Positions 9,049 through 18,287 of a stretch of DNA of 63,499 nucleotides are shown here, in pieces. The stretch comes from Sphingobacteriales bacterium (GTDB lineage Bacteria; Bacteroidota; Bacteroidia; Chitinophagales; Chitinophagaceae). How positions within the stretch are numbered: the first letter of the stretch is position 1; each line of letters opens with the position of its first letter. A program made the translations under genes and the position numbers. The notes below the pieces were generated by a model, which saw only the letters and a program-made list of their open reading frames with translations, did no database searches and had not been told where the DNA came from. The stretch spans positions 1 through 63,499 of the forward strand of contig JACQDV010000076.1 in NCBI GenBank assembly GCA_016200915.1. Direction: 5' to 3'.

Positions 9049-9792
9049 TTACAGTTTTTTGATCTTAATGTTTTTAAACCACACAGGACTTCCATGATCC
9101 TGTAAACCAATCAATCCAGATTTGGCTTTACCATAACCGGGATAGGTAGCCCATTTTCCTGTAGTGCGTCTTTTGTTCCAGTCATCACTCCAGGGAACAA
9201 AGCTTACGGTGAGTTTATCATTCAGATAATATTCTACTTTAGCAGGAGTAAATACAATGCGGCTGTGATTCCATTCACCAACTGGTTTTAAAACTTTTTC
9301 AGCAGTAGGTGTGTACATCGCATAATCCACTCCGGCTTTTTGCCAATCTTCTAATTTTTCAGGGAAACCAATATCATCAATCACCTGGTATTCCGGTGCT
9401 GTTTCATATGGTGCATGATATTGTGTGTCTTCTACTATGTGATAAAAAATACCACTGTTTCCTCCTTTGGAGATTTTCCAGTCAGCCGTTAATTCAAAAT
9501 TTTCATACGGCTCTTCTCCATAAACAATATCACCACCAATGGCATCGTGTGCGGTACCGGATGTTTTTAACGCACCATCTTCAATACTCCATCCTGCCGG
9601 TATGGTTTTACCGTTGTAAGCTCTCCACCCGGTAGTTGTTTTTCCATCGAATAATAATTTCCAGCCATCTTTTACTTCTGCATCAGAAAGTGTATTATCT
9701 GCTGCTGCTTGTTTACTTTGATTATTACAGCCAACAATCGCCATTACTGCAACAGGTGCAAACCATTTAAAAGAAAAAAACTTATTTATCAT
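9049..9792 (-). CDS. DUF1080 (3-keto-disaccharide hydrolase-like) lipoprotein
   Basis: This is a 247-residue lipoprotein with lipobox MAIVGC (C22) and a concanavalin-like DUF1080 domain. Typical blocks are GWKLLFDGKTTTGWRAYNG near 42-60, SGIFYHIVED near 113, and the EWNHSRI segment. DUF1080 proteins act on carbohydrates, with 3-keto-glycoside hydrolysis reported for some members. The gene follows the Gfo/Idh/MocA gene by 18 bp. That pairing fits a route in which a sugar is oxidised at C3 and the keto-glycoside is then cleaved. The exact substrate is not inferable. Confidence 0.85.
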   Translation of the reverse strand: MINKFFSFKWFAPVAVMAIVGCNNQSKQAAADNTLSDAEVKDGWKLLFDGKTTTGWRAYNGKTIPAGWSIEDGALKTSGTAHDAIGGDIVYGEEPYENFELTADWKISKGGNSGIFYHIVEDTQYHAPYETAPEYQVIDDIGFPEKLEDWQKAGVDYAMYTPTAEKVLKPVGEWNHSRIVFTPAKVEYYLNDKLTVSFVPWSDDWNKRRTTGKWATYPGYGKAKSGLIGLQDHGSPVWFKNIKIKKL

Positions 9793-9810
9793 TATTGTAA
9801 TTTTTTAGGG

Positions 9811-11163
9811 TTAAACCAATTTAAGATTTACAGGATCCCAGTTAATATGGGTATTATTAAAATAACTATCGTTACACAATAAAGCAGGCGCACAAGCTCT
9901 GAAACCAAATAGTGGATCTTCAGTAACTGTACCACCGGTTCTTATTGCCCTGAACCAGTTTCCAAAATGATCATAGTGTGCTCCTTTATATCCTTCTTCT
10001 GCTTTATAAACAGTTTCTCTCGGCCCAACCATTTTCTTTCTTTCTTCTTCTGTGGTTGCATTAGCAACAGCCTGTGCTTTTAAGAAAGGATCATCAGACT
10101 CACCGGTGTTGTTTAATTTAACGGTTACCTTATCCCATTCCACATCCATACTTCCTTTGCTTCCATTCAATCTTAAATAAGTGGTGCCACTGGTACCATC
10201 TACAAAGTTGCAACGAAGACTGAGATCAAATGCAGGATGTGCACCAGTTTGCGGATAATCAAACATTCCTAATAATACATCAGGAACTTCACGACCATCT
10301 TTCCAGTAACGCAATCCGCCCATAGCTGCAATTTTTACAGGACCAATGCTGTTAGTAATAAAATGCAAGCTGCTAAAGAGATGTACAAACAAATCACCAC
10401 TCATTCCTGTACCATAATCCAAATAATTTCTCCAGCGAAAAAAACGCAAAGGATCAAAAACATGTTTCTTTACGATCTCATATCTATCCCAATCAACTGT
10501 TGAAGCGTTTCCGTCAGCAGGAATTTTATATTGCCACGCACCTTCCGCACTCATGCGGGCCCAAAAGCCTTCTGCATAATTCAAATCACCAATAGCACCT
10601 GTTGCTAATAACTCTTTTGCCTTTTCATTACCAAGACTACTTAATCCCTGGCTGCCTATCTGGTAAACCTTACCACTTTTTTTCCATGCATCCAGCAATG
10701 CATGACCTTCACTAACGGCGTGGAGCATAGGTTTTTCGCAATACACATGTTTCCCAGCTTGTAATGCAGCAATACTAATTGGCTGATGCCAGTGATCGGG
10801 TGTACCGATGATCACAGCATCCACATCATTGCGTTTTAAAATTTCTTTATAATCAGTTGTTGAAAAAAGATTGCTCCCCCATTTTTGTTTGGCCGCTTCA
10901 ATTCTTCCTTTATACAAATCACACACAGCAGTAATCACTACATCTTTATGCTGAAGTGCTGTAAGTGTATCCTGAGTGCCCATTCCTCCGGCACCAATTA
11001 ATGCAATGCGGATTGTGCCTGTACCAAATGGCTGATACTGCCTGTTCAGCAATTGTGTGTGCAAGGCCGTTTGCTCACCAGCAAAAACTTTGTTTGCGGT
11101 AATAAGACCAGCGCCTGCAAGTCCGAGTTGTTGTAAAAATTTACGACGATTGTTAGATGGCAT
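9811..11163 (-). CDS. Gfo/Idh/MocA family oxidoreductase, TAT-exported
   Basis: This is a 450-residue NAD(P)-dependent sugar or polyol oxidoreductase. The N-terminus carries a twin-arginine signal (RRKFLQ, residues 6-11, then a hydrophobic stretch to VFAG), so the folded enzyme is probably exported. The Rossmann dinucleotide motif is ALIGAGGMGTQ. GTPDHWHQPISIAAL and YCEKPML are the standard family blocks, the latter with the catalytic-region lysine. It is the upstream partner of the DUF1080 lipoprotein gene 18 bp away. A periplasmic 3-keto-sugar pathway is inferred from that pairing; the substrate is unknown. Confidence 0.9.
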   Translation of the reverse strand: MPSNNRRKFLQQLGLAGAGLITANKVFAGEQTALHTQLLNRQYQPFGTGTIRIALIGAGGMGTQDTLTALQHKDVVITAVCDLYKGRIEAAKQKWGSNLFSTTDYKEILKRNDVDAVIIGTPDHWHQPISIAALQAGKHVYCEKPMLHAVSEGHALLDAWKKSGKVYQIGSQGLSSLGNEKAKELLATGAIGDLNYAEGFWARMSAEGAWQYKIPADGNASTVDWDRYEIVKKHVFDPLRFFRWRNYLDYGTGMSGDLFVHLFSSLHFITNSIGPVKIAAMGGLRYWKDGREVPDVLLGMFDYPQTGAHPAFDLSLRCNFVDGTSGTTYLRLNGSKGSMDVEWDKVTVKLNNTGESDDPFLKAQAVANATTEEERKKMVGPRETVYKAEEGYKGAHYDHFGNWFRAIRTGGTVTEDPLFGFRACAPALLCNDSYFNNTHINWDPVNLKLV

Positions 11164-11308
11164 AGCGAAATGTTTATAAAATTTTTCTATTTAAGTATGA
11201 CGTCAAAGAATTTTAAAGAAATAACTTTTGCTGCACAACATTGGAAATGCAGGTATATAAAAAGGGTAAAGCAAATTAAGGATTTTAAAGACTTGTTAGA
11301 AAACAAAA

Positions 11309-12595
11309 TCAGTTATCCGCATTTTTTACTGCTGGTCTGCCATCTTCAGCCCTTTTCCTGAATGCAATTTTAAAACCAGAAAGATCGGGTAAGTATTTTT
11401 TCTTCCGCTTTAATTCATATTGATAAATCGTTTGCCCCACCTGGTATAAAAAAGGCCAGCCTACTGTTTCGTATTCATATTTATCATCATTAAGTACACC
11501 ATCTTTGTTGGTATAAAGTGTGGCAGCCAGTATAAATTCTGTTTTGTTTTTGAAATCCACTACATAAGAAATATCCGTTAAGCAACCATAGGCCCATCCC
11601 ACTTTATTAAATACCCTTACATACGAAGGCATAGGTTGTTTATTACCACGAAAGTAGAATTTTACATAACTGTCGTAATAAACACTGGTATCGTATTTTG
11701 GATAATTCGTTTCAGAAGGATATTGAGATAAGAAACGGTATAAGAAATCATATTCTTTTTTAGTGAGATTAAACCGCTGTTTTGCCGGAACCGATTGAGG
11801 AAAGATCACTGACTGTAAAATCGTCCGCATATCTTCCAATGGAAAATTATTGGCTTTAGTGAAATCAATTGGTTCGTTTATCAAACTATCATTGGCATCT
11901 AAATAAGCATGCCCCATTTTGTTGATATGACTGAAATCAAATGAATCAGGATTATAGGCCATTGGTTGTTCGTATAATAAATTTCCTTTGGCATCAACAA
12001 ATCGAATTGGATTAGTATGACGGTTTTCTTCCATGGTCATACGACGGAAGCGACGGGTGATTCTTGTATCGGGATAACCTAATTCATGCAACCGGTGATT
12101 GATTGTTTGCTGACCAATGAATTCATACAACCGGTTGTAAGCATCATTATCACTTATTAAAAAAGCTTTGCGGATATATTGAGCAACGGAGGGCTTACCA
12201 GATTCAGCAGTACTGTCAGTATGAGCAATAGTTTGGTTACTCCAACCACTATCTGTAAGTATGGTGGTATAGAGATCAACACCAGGTTGATGAAGCTTAT
12301 TTAATTTTTCTAATGAAAGAAAAGCCAGTGGCATTTTTACAACAGACGCCGGGTTGAAATAACGGTTCTTATCAACATTGAAATAATAATTTTTAAAAGA
12401 AGGTTTATTATGCTGATCACGGTTGATCTGTGTATAGATGATTTGATAACGGTATTCTTCCGGGTTTTTTAATACCGACTGTAATAAACTGTCTTTGTTC
12501 CGGAAAAGAATATCTTTTAGTAAAGCATCTGTTTTTACCTGTGCATTAGCTGCATAAACAGTAAGCAGTAAAACCGAAACCAGTAATTTTCTCAT
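11309..12595 (-). CDS. Class A beta-lactamase-like serine hydrolase
   Basis: This 428-residue secreted protein has a signal peptide ending near NAQ19. It contains the class A triad layout: SVVK (S84, K87), SDN (S148-N150) and KVG in the later FNKVGWAYG segment, in place of KTG. The product is longer than a classical class A enzyme, with inserts between SDN and KVG, so an envelope peptidase or esterase role is more likely than resistance. It stands alone, 145 bp upstream of the Gfo/Idh/MocA gene on the same strand. True beta-lactam hydrolysis cannot be judged from the motifs. Confidence 0.82.
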   Translation of the reverse strand: MRKLLVSVLLLTVYAANAQVKTDALLKDILFRNKDSLLQSVLKNPEEYRYQIIYTQINRDQHNKPSFKNYYFNVDKNRYFNPASVVKMPLAFLSLEKLNKLHQPGVDLYTTILTDSGWSNQTIAHTDSTAESGKPSVAQYIRKAFLISDNDAYNRLYEFIGQQTINHRLHELGYPDTRITRRFRRMTMEENRHTNPIRFVDAKGNLLYEQPMAYNPDSFDFSHINKMGHAYLDANDSLINEPIDFTKANNFPLEDMRTILQSVIFPQSVPAKQRFNLTKKEYDFLYRFLSQYPSETNYPKYDTSVYYDSYVKFYFRGNKQPMPSYVRVFNKVGWAYGCLTDISYVVDFKNKTEFILAATLYTNKDGVLNDDKYEYETVGWPFLYQVGQTIYQYELKRKKKYLPDLSGFKIAFRKRAEDGRPAVKNADN

Positions 12596-12702
12596 ATGGA
12601 AGATGACTTCTTGTTAAATGATCTGGGAATTAAATTAACACTAAGTTTTGAAACAGGATCGGTCAATGTTTTTTGGATGACAAATAAAAAACAGATTCCG
12701 TC

Positions 12703-12710
12703 TATCTTTG
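12703..12710 (+). promoter_or_regulatory. -7 promoter box immediately before an ATG
   Basis: TATCTTTG matches TAnnTTTG and ends only 4 bp before the ATG at 12715 (TATCTTTGCACCATG). Transcription would start at or very near the start codon, giving a leaderless or near-leaderless mRNA. The same arrangement occurs at 18470. Confidence 0.6.
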
Positions 12711-12714
12711 CACC

Positions 12715-13188
12715 ATGGCAGAAGATTTATCTATTGTAAAAGGAACAAAAGAAGAACAGTATCAGTCCATCATTCCGCAGGTAAGAGCATTGATTGAAGG
12801 CGAACCTGATTTGATAGCCAACCTTGCCAATATAGTGGCTGCATTAAAAGAACAGTTTGGTTGGTTTTGGGTTGGTTTTTATTTGGTGAAGGAAGATGAA
12901 TTAGTATTAGGTCCATTCCAGGGGCCGGTTGCCTGCACCCGTATTCGTAAAGGAAGAGGTGTTTGTGGAACCTGCTGGGCAAACAAAGAAACTATCATTG
13001 TTCCTGATGTAGAAAAATTTCCGGGACATATTGCCTGCAGCAGTCTGAGTAAATCAGAAATTGTTATTCCTGCTGTGTTGTATAACGATGTAGTGGCAGT
13101 ATTGGATGTTGACAGTGATAGCTATGATAGTTTTGATGAAACCGATAAAATTTATTTGGAGAAGATTGTAGAAATGATCGGTTTTTGA
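12715..13188 (+). CDS. GAF-domain free methionine-(R)-sulfoxide reductase
   Basis: This is a 157-residue single-domain GAF protein of the fRMsr (YebR-like) family, which reduces free methionine-(R)-sulfoxide in the cytoplasm. The characteristic cysteines are visible as C74 (VACTRI), C84 (GRGVCGT) and C108 (GHIACSS), with the flanking KSEIVIPA block. An extra cysteine, C87, forms CGTC. Length and motif order match the family closely. The gene is monocistronic, with a -7 box just upstream and a strong hairpin terminator just downstream. Confidence 0.92.
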   Translation: MAEDLSIVKGTKEEQYQSIIPQVRALIEGEPDLIANLANIVAALKEQFGWFWVGFYLVKEDELVLGPFQGPVACTRIRKGRGVCGTCWANKETIIVPDVEKFPGHIACSSLSKSEIVIPAVLYNDVVAVLDVDSDSYDSFDETDKIYLEKIVEMIGF

Positions 13189-13201
13189 AATACATTATTA
13201 G

Positions 13202-13238
13202 AATATAAAGGCGCAGATAATTACTGCGCCTTTATATT
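13202..13238. terminator. Bidirectional intrinsic terminator
   Basis: A perfect 15-bp stem (AATATAAAGGCGCAG and its complement) closes a 7-nt loop between two convergent genes, with A/T-rich arms serving as U-tracts on both strands. It would terminate both the reductase gene and the beta-barrel gene. Confidence 0.85.
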
Positions 13239-13240
13239 AA

Positions 13241-16045
13241 TTAGTTAATCCTGATATTCACCTGTGGACCAGTATTACCAGCTTTACTTAAACTATATGT
13301 AAAACCCAACATATAAAAACGGTTGAGTACTGTGTAACGGGCATCTTCAATATAATTGAGATTGGCATTACGGGTAATACCAATATTTTGATTGAGTAAG
13401 TCATATACACTCAGCTTCATCGTTCCTCTTTTGTATTTAAACATTCCTTTGGTAATACTTACATTCCATAATGCTACATTACGATTGTAGCCAGCGCTTC
13501 TCCCGGTATTAGTAGTGTAAGTAAGTTCATTATTTAAACCAATATTCCACGGAAGATTGATGTTTGCTTCCAATTCATACGTGTTACGCCAGTAATTATC
13601 GTTGTAAATATTTTGTAAAGAATACCTGATTTGATTATAGCTGAACCGTGCACTGGCGGTGATGTCAACTTTTTCTTTATAAGTATAGGTTACAGATGTT
13701 CTCGGATTAATCGCAATGTTTTTAATATTGTTTTTAACACCATTTAGAAAATTATAGTTGTTGTATAAGATGGTGTTGGTGCCAAGATTGATTCGGGTGT
13801 GCAATTTTTTAATAGGAAATCCCACATCAATGCCTCCAAAGAGATTATATACATCATTGGCGTTTTTGTATGAAGTAGTTCGAACGCCATTAGCTGATAG
13901 TACATCTGAATTTACAAGGGCATTTTGCGTAGTACTGAAGTTGATGTAGGCAAAAAAGTTTTTTTGTGACAAGGGACTGGCAGCGAAATAATTTAAGTTG
14001 ATATTGTGCTGGTAGTTTTGTTTAAGATTAGGATTACCTTCTCTTATATTTAACGGGTCGCTTACATCCTGCACAGGTTGTAATTGAGCTGTGGTGGGCT
14101 GCTGAGTTAGGGTGTTATATTCCAACCGCAGGTTTTTTGTTTTGCTGAAATTGTAGGTAAGATTACCGGAAGGAAGAAGATTGGTAAAATATTGTTTGAT
14201 GGTATTGTTACTGTTTTTCCGGATGCTTAATAAAGATGCATACTGAATAGTGGCACCCACTCCAAATGTTAACTTTTTTCGCTGTGAACGGAAATTTAAA
14301 CCGCCGCCGGTATAAGAATATTCACTTCGGAAAGCATTGCTTAATGCATCATTCAGTAAATCATACTTGCCATTTTGATTGTTTACATCAAATGTTTTTT
14401 TATCTAAATCACCATTAGCTTTATTATAAAACCCGTTCAACTCTATCAGACTTCTTTTAGATAATGGCTCTGTATAACTGGCATTGATGCCATAATTATT
14501 GGTTAATGTATTGAGCTTATTGTTTTGATCTAAGGTGTCCTTATCGCTAATGCTGCCATTTTCAAAAAAATTATTAATCGATTTTAACGTTCCCTTGCTG
14601 CGGGTATCATTGTAGCCAATGCTGATGTTGATGGAGAATGTTCTTCCTTTCTTCCTGAACTTATGCCTCAGAAAAATATTACTGGCAAAGTTGTAACCTT
14701 CAGCATCAGTTGTGGAATTGGAAAAACCATTGTTGATATATTTAGTATCAGGTAAAATGGATTCATAAGTATTGTTTGTATTGTATTTATTGTGCTGGTA
14801 GGTTAATTGTGGCGTAATGCGTAAAGAAGTAAAAGAATCCAGTTTTGAATCAATAGTAAAGTTGAAGCGGTTGCTTTCGCTTCGTTTGTTGCTTTTGCTG
14901 GTTTGGTTATATGTGAATGGATTGGTGGTTGATAAGTTTTGTCGGGTAACATTGCGCAGATTATCTACTTCAATATTGTTATAGAAATAACTGCCATTTA
15001 CTTCTGTTTTTTTCTTCCATGTGTCGTTGAAGTTTAATCCGCCTGCAATAGTTTGAGCTACTCCTTCGCTGTTGTTCATTCCCTGTACAGGCAAACCAAA
15101 ATCCTCCGGGCCATTATTATTTACTACCACTCTTGCGCCGCCACCACCACGCATCATCCTTTGCATTTCCCCGGTGAAGTTGAGAATATCACTGAAAGTA
15201 AAACCTTGCCGGTTGGTATTGTTGGCCATTCCTATTGCAGAAAGCTGTTGTTCGCCATTAAAACGATTGACATTAAACTGCCCATCATACCGGTCCTTCG
15301 TACCATAACCAGCCGTTAATTTTCCAAAAGTCATTTTCTTTCGGTCTTTCTTCAATTTTAAGTTGATGGTTTTTTCACTGTTACCGTCGTCCACACCTGT
15401 AAACTCAGCCTGGTCGCTTTTTTTATCAAACACCTGCACTTTATCAATCGCATCTGCATTTAAATTACGGGTGGCAATCTTGGGGTCATTGCCAAAAAAC
15501 TGTTTGCCGTTTACAAACACACGACTGATACGCTGACCATTCACCCGTATCGTTCCATCTTTATCTACTTCCACGCCGGGCATTTTTTTAAGCATATCTT
15601 CTACTACTGCATTTGGCTTTGTTTTAAAAGCTTCTGCATTAAACTCCAGTGTATCGCCATTTACCTGTACCGGCGGCCGCTGGTTTTGAACAAACACTTC
15701 ACTCATGATACTGTTATCCTTCATTAAAATATTTCCTAAATCAATTTCTCTTGTATCTGCAACTACTTCTATATTTTTCCATTCAGCATGAAAACCAACT
15801 CTTGAAAAAGATAAACGATACAGACCAGCATTTACACCTGCAATTACAAACCTCCCTTCCGCATCTGTACGGGTAAAACCGATGAGTGATGAGTCTTTAG
15901 CATTTATGAGAGAGATGGTGGCGTTGTCTAATTGTTGTTTTTGTAAAGTATCAACCAGCCTTCCTTTAATAACTATTTTGTTTTTTTGAGCAGTGCCGAT
16001 AGCCGTGCTGAAAGCAAAAATGAGAATGAGTAAAATCCTGTTCAT
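13241..16045 (-). CDS. Outer-membrane beta-barrel family protein (TonB-dependent-receptor-like)
   Basis: This is a large outer-membrane protein of 934 residues. A signal peptide (to about AQ19) is followed by a carboxypeptidase-regulatory-like beta-sandwich (about 22-110: VIKGRLVDTLQKQQLDNATI, then GRFVIAGVNAGLYRLSFSRVGF). A plug-like domain follows (about 130-230, KKMPGVEVDKDGTIRVNG) and then a long beta-barrel ending in NIRIN. A classical TonB box is not obvious, so active import is uncertain. In Bacteroidota these proteins often occur with GLPGLI genes. Here the upstream region carries the same phased TTAAC repeats as the GLPGLI promoter, so both are likely controlled by the regulator at 4069. 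The substrate is unknown. Confidence 0.88.
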   Translation of the reverse strand: MNRILLILIFAFSTAIGTAQKNKIVIKGRLVDTLQKQQLDNATISLINAKDSSLIGFTRTDAEGRFVIAGVNAGLYRLSFSRVGFHAEWKNIEVVADTREIDLGNILMKDNSIMSEVFVQNQRPPVQVNGDTLEFNAEAFKTKPNAVVEDMLKKMPGVEVDKDGTIRVNGQRISRVFVNGKQFFGNDPKIATRNLNADAIDKVQVFDKKSDQAEFTGVDDGNSEKTINLKLKKDRKKMTFGKLTAGYGTKDRYDGQFNVNRFNGEQQLSAIGMANNTNRQGFTFSDILNFTGEMQRMMRGGGGARVVVNNNGPEDFGLPVQGMNNSEGVAQTIAGGLNFNDTWKKKTEVNGSYFYNNIEVDNLRNVTRQNLSTTNPFTYNQTSKSNKRSESNRFNFTIDSKLDSFTSLRITPQLTYQHNKYNTNNTYESILPDTKYINNGFSNSTTDAEGYNFASNIFLRHKFRKKGRTFSINISIGYNDTRSKGTLKSINNFFENGSISDKDTLDQNNKLNTLTNNYGINASYTEPLSKRSLIELNGFYNKANGDLDKKTFDVNNQNGKYDLLNDALSNAFRSEYSYTGGGLNFRSQRKKLTFGVGATIQYASLLSIRKNSNNTIKQYFTNLLPSGNLTYNFSKTKNLRLEYNTLTQQPTTAQLQPVQDVSDPLNIREGNPNLKQNYQHNINLNYFAASPLSQKNFFAYINFSTTQNALVNSDVLSANGVRTTSYKNANDVYNLFGGIDVGFPIKKLHTRINLGTNTILYNNYNFLNGVKNNIKNIAINPRTSVTYTYKEKVDITASARFSYNQIRYSLQNIYNDNYWRNTYELEANINLPWNIGLNNELTYTTNTGRSAGYNRNVALWNVSITKGMFKYKRGTMKLSVYDLLNQNIGITRNANLNYIEDARYTVLNRFYMLGFTYSLSKAGNTGPQVNIRIN

Positions 16046-16094
16046 AAGCTTTAATTTTCCTGCCTCAAAACTATTTTTTGCAGGATGGAAAAGT

Positions 16095-16131
16095 GGTTAA
16101 TCAACTTTGGATTAATGTTAATTAAGGTTAA
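16095..16131 (-). promoter_or_regulatory. Second copy of the phased TTAAC operator
   Basis: Read on the - strand towards the beta-barrel gene, TTAAC units start at 16131, 16121 and 16100, with spacings of 10 and 21 bp as in the array at 6301. The first 21 bases match that array at 20 positions. The site lies 50-86 bp upstream of the ATG at 16045. The shared sequence and spacing point to one regulator for both promoters. Confidence 0.6.
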
Positions 16132-16190
16132 CAGAACTTATACAACCTCCCGGTAACAATCCGCATCTATTTACAGTTATTCTTAAAAAA

Positions 16191-16484
16191 ATGAACAACA
16201 CAAAAGAAACCAGTTTGCTTTTTTGTATCCTGATGGATGCGATTGGATATTTTACTTATGCTATTCCTGTGCTGGGAGAGTTTGGTGATATCATCTGGGC
16301 GCCTGTTTCGGCGTTTGTTTTTTATAAAACTTTTGGTGGCTGGAAAGGGGTTGTTGGCGGCTTGTTCGATTTTACAGAAGAAATTCTTTTGGGAACAGAT
16401 TTTATTCCATCCTTTACATTAATGTGGCTCTGGCAAAAAATAACCAGCAAAAAACAAAATACAACAATAGTGAAGACTGTGTAA
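16191..16484 (+). CDS. Small conserved membrane protein
   Basis: This is a 97-residue protein with two or three hydrophobic segments (SLLFCILMDAIGYFTYAIP, then a Gly/Trp-rich loop FGGWKGVVGGLFDF). The conserved-looking acidic patch TEEILLGTDFIPSF precedes a final helix and a Lys-rich cytoplasmic tail. I recognise the general type, a hypothetical membrane protein common in Bacteroidota, but no function. The start follows directly after an AT-rich promoter region shared with the divergent beta-barrel gene. Its stop abuts the stop of the convergent methyltransferase gene with no gap. Confidence 0.65.
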   Translation: MNNTKETSLLFCILMDAIGYFTYAIPVLGEFGDIIWAPVSAFVFYKTFGGWKGVVGGLFDFTEEILLGTDFIPSFTLMWLWQKITSKKQNTTIVKTV

Positions 16485-17054
16485 CTACCAGATGCCTGGA
16501 ATAATCTTTTTTACTTTTGAGCAGTACTGCAAATAATCATCCCCATACAGTTGTACCAGTTTTTTCTCCTCGTAAAACATACCGATATGTATGTAGAGAA
16601 CGTAAATGATAAGCAAAGCCAGGTTTTTATAATAAGGCCAAATGATACACAGCGCTAAAAAGAATAAAGTAGTTCCGGAATAAAGGGGATGACGGACAAA
16701 TTGGTTAAGCCTGCCTCTTTTTAAAGCATCTTTTCTTTCCTCAATCAACCCAAAGAAACTTTTCAAATCATAATTCATAGCAGCCATCAGCATAATTAAA
16801 ATACCAGCGGATAATAGTATAATGCCCAATGTGGTTGTAATAGCAGAGGGAATAAATAACTCCTTTGAAGGCTCCCTGAATTGAAATACCAGTAATAGAA
16901 CCAGTCCGGCACCAGAAAAGAGGTTATATGCGACCCTGTAATACCTGAAAGCAACGTTATGAAACTTTCTCCTGAACCAGTTTTTTGGTCCAACCGCTGC
17001 CAACCAGCTATGCAGGAAGAAATATAATGACCAACTTAGCAGCAATACTATCAT
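16485..17054 (-). CDS. Isoprenylcysteine carboxyl methyltransferase (ICMT/PEMT)-like membrane protein
   Basis: This 189-residue protein has five or so membrane helices and the C-terminal signature of the ICMT/phospholipid methyltransferase family. RHPLYSGTTLFFLAL (near 128-142) is followed by a helix and EEKKLVQLYGDDYLQYCSKVKKIIP near the C-terminus, where the SAM-binding elements lie. It would methylate a lipid or lipophilic substrate at the inner membrane; the bacterial substrate is unknown. It is convergent with and directly abuts the small membrane protein gene ending at 16484. Confidence 0.8.
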   Translation of the reverse strand: MIVLLLSWSLYFFLHSWLAAVGPKNWFRRKFHNVAFRYYRVAYNLFSGAGLVLLLVFQFREPSKELFIPSAITTTLGIILLSAGILIMLMAAMNYDLKSFFGLIEERKDALKRGRLNQFVRHPLYSGTTLFFLALCIIWPYYKNLALLIIYVLYIHIGMFYEEKKLVQLYGDDYLQYCSKVKKIIPGIW

Positions 17055-17088
17055 CTGCTAAATTTAATGTATTAATATATGGCGTTGA

Positions 17089-17721
17089 TTAATTGGCGCT
17101 GGGTCTTACCTCTTCATCATCTACCTTATCATACACGGCAATGCGGATTTTCCATTCCAGCATTTCATAACTCATGCTCAGTTCAATATGAACATTCTTG
17201 CTGAAGTTATTATTGGGAGTTATGTTAAATAAAGTGCTGAAGATGCCTTTATCTTCTGTTGGTTTATCCATTTCACCCGTAACAATATAATGAGTTCCGC
17301 CATTATTCAACCGGATGGAAGCATTGTGAAGCTGTGCATACAGCTGTTTATACTTTTTCTCAGCGGCCTCATAGCTGTCAGTACTCAGCATCAATGCCTG
17401 GAAAGCTCTTGTTTCATGCTTGGTATTGCGCATTTGAATGATGGTACATTCCTCGGAGCCGGGAAGTATAACAGTAGATGTGAATTCGCTTGATTCAGGA
17501 TTATCTACAATCGGTTCGCCTTTCAGATTGCGGAACTGGTTGCAGTAATCGGCCATGACTTTGTCAAGGGCCTGTCTGAATTCGGGATTGTTGTTTAATA
17601 ACTTGATTTGCGAGTGGCCGGGAATAACCGTAAAAACCACAAAAATGGAGATTAGTGCTTTTGCTTTAATCACAGGAGTAGATTTTCCACTAAAATAGCA
17701 TTTTAAGTTTAAAAAATACAA
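17089..17721 (-). CDS. Secreted protein of unknown function
   Basis: This is a 210-residue protein with no family I recognise. An export signal begins inside the frame (VIKAKALISIFVVFTVIPGHSQ, starting with a GTG codon at 17673), so the true start may be 17673 rather than the ATG at 17721. The mature part has alpha/beta character, with ESSEFTSTVILPGSEECTI, a Lys/Tyr-rich helix EAAEKKYKQLYAQLHN, and strands near the C-terminus ending in an acidic tail. It sits 34 bp upstream of the methyltransferase gene on the same strand and may be co-transcribed with it. Confidence 0.6.
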   Translation of the reverse strand: MYFLNLKCYFSGKSTPVIKAKALISIFVVFTVIPGHSQIKLLNNNPEFRQALDKVMADYCNQFRNLKGEPIVDNPESSEFTSTVILPGSEECTIIQMRNTKHETRAFQALMLSTDSYEAAEKKYKQLYAQLHNASIRLNNGGTHYIVTGEMDKPTEDKGIFSTLFNITPNNNFSKNVHIELSMSYEMLEWKIRIAVYDKVDDEEVRPSAN

Positions 17722-17802
17722 ATACTAAAAAAAGTTTCTATGACCTCTTGCAAAAATGTAAAGTCAGTGTTAAATTAGTATTACCAATAAATCCTATGGA
17801 CC

Positions 17803-17937
17803 ATGAAAACAAACCAAAACAAAAATCAACGCAGTACCCTTGCTTTCGCTTGCAAAGAAATTCTTTCCAGGTTATCATTATTGTTTGAGTCGCCATCCCA
17901 GCGGGAATTCCGCCGGTTAAAGAAGTTTATTGCATAA
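17803..17937 (+). CDS. Possible small basic protein (44 aa)
   Basis: A 44-codon frame begins MKTNQNKNQRSTLAF and ends REFRRLKKFIA. The product is strongly basic, with an amphipathic helix in the second half, and resembles no family I know. Support is limited to codon-like composition and its place in an otherwise empty 760-bp region. The opposite strand is also open here but lacks a credible start context. Confidence 0.3.
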   Translation: MKTNQNKNQRSTLAFACKEILSRLSLLFESPSQREFRRLKKFIA

Positions 17938-18100
17938 TAAAGCAATTGCAATCGTACCCAATTTGTTTCCCTGTGATTTCCGCAGCCACGGAAGCACAGT
18001 GTCGTTTTCATATTTTAACAGCCTGTTTTAATATGTTGACATAATATTTGTTACTTTATTTCGTTGAACAACTATTGTATCCAATTAAATCCAATAGAAT

Positions 18101-18256
18101 ATGACAAAAACCCACTCTTCTCACAGCCCGTTGCTGGCTTCTCTCGTTCGCAACTTTTTTAACCGCTTACGTCAAAGTCCAACAGTTTATCCAATACGAT
18201 TTTATAAAAAAGGAAGAAATTTTCGCCGCCACTGGCAAGGTCCATTGGTAAAATAA
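18101..18256 (+). CDS. Possible small basic protein (51 aa)
   Basis: A 51-codon frame starts MTKTHSSHSPLLASL and ends HWQGPLVK, rich in Arg/Lys (RNFFNRLRQ, FYKKGRNFRRH). It is followed about 30 bp later by a terminator-like hairpin with a T-run, which supports a short transcript. It has no recognised family; it could be a leader peptide or a nucleic-acid-binding small protein. Confidence 0.35.
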   Translation: MTKTHSSHSPLLASLVRNFFNRLRQSPTVYPIRFYKKGRNFRRHWQGPLVK

Positions 18257-18287
18257 TATTTCTATAATAACCCATAGGAAAACAAAG

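Noticed and set aside
11309-12595. Antibiotic-resistance beta-lactamase
   Set aside because: The catalytic motifs fit the superfamily, but the length, inserts and KVG variant give no support for drug hydrolysis.
15053-15319. Overlapping + strand frames within the beta-barrel gene
   Set aside because: They mirror codon bias of the - strand gene and have no protein-like features.
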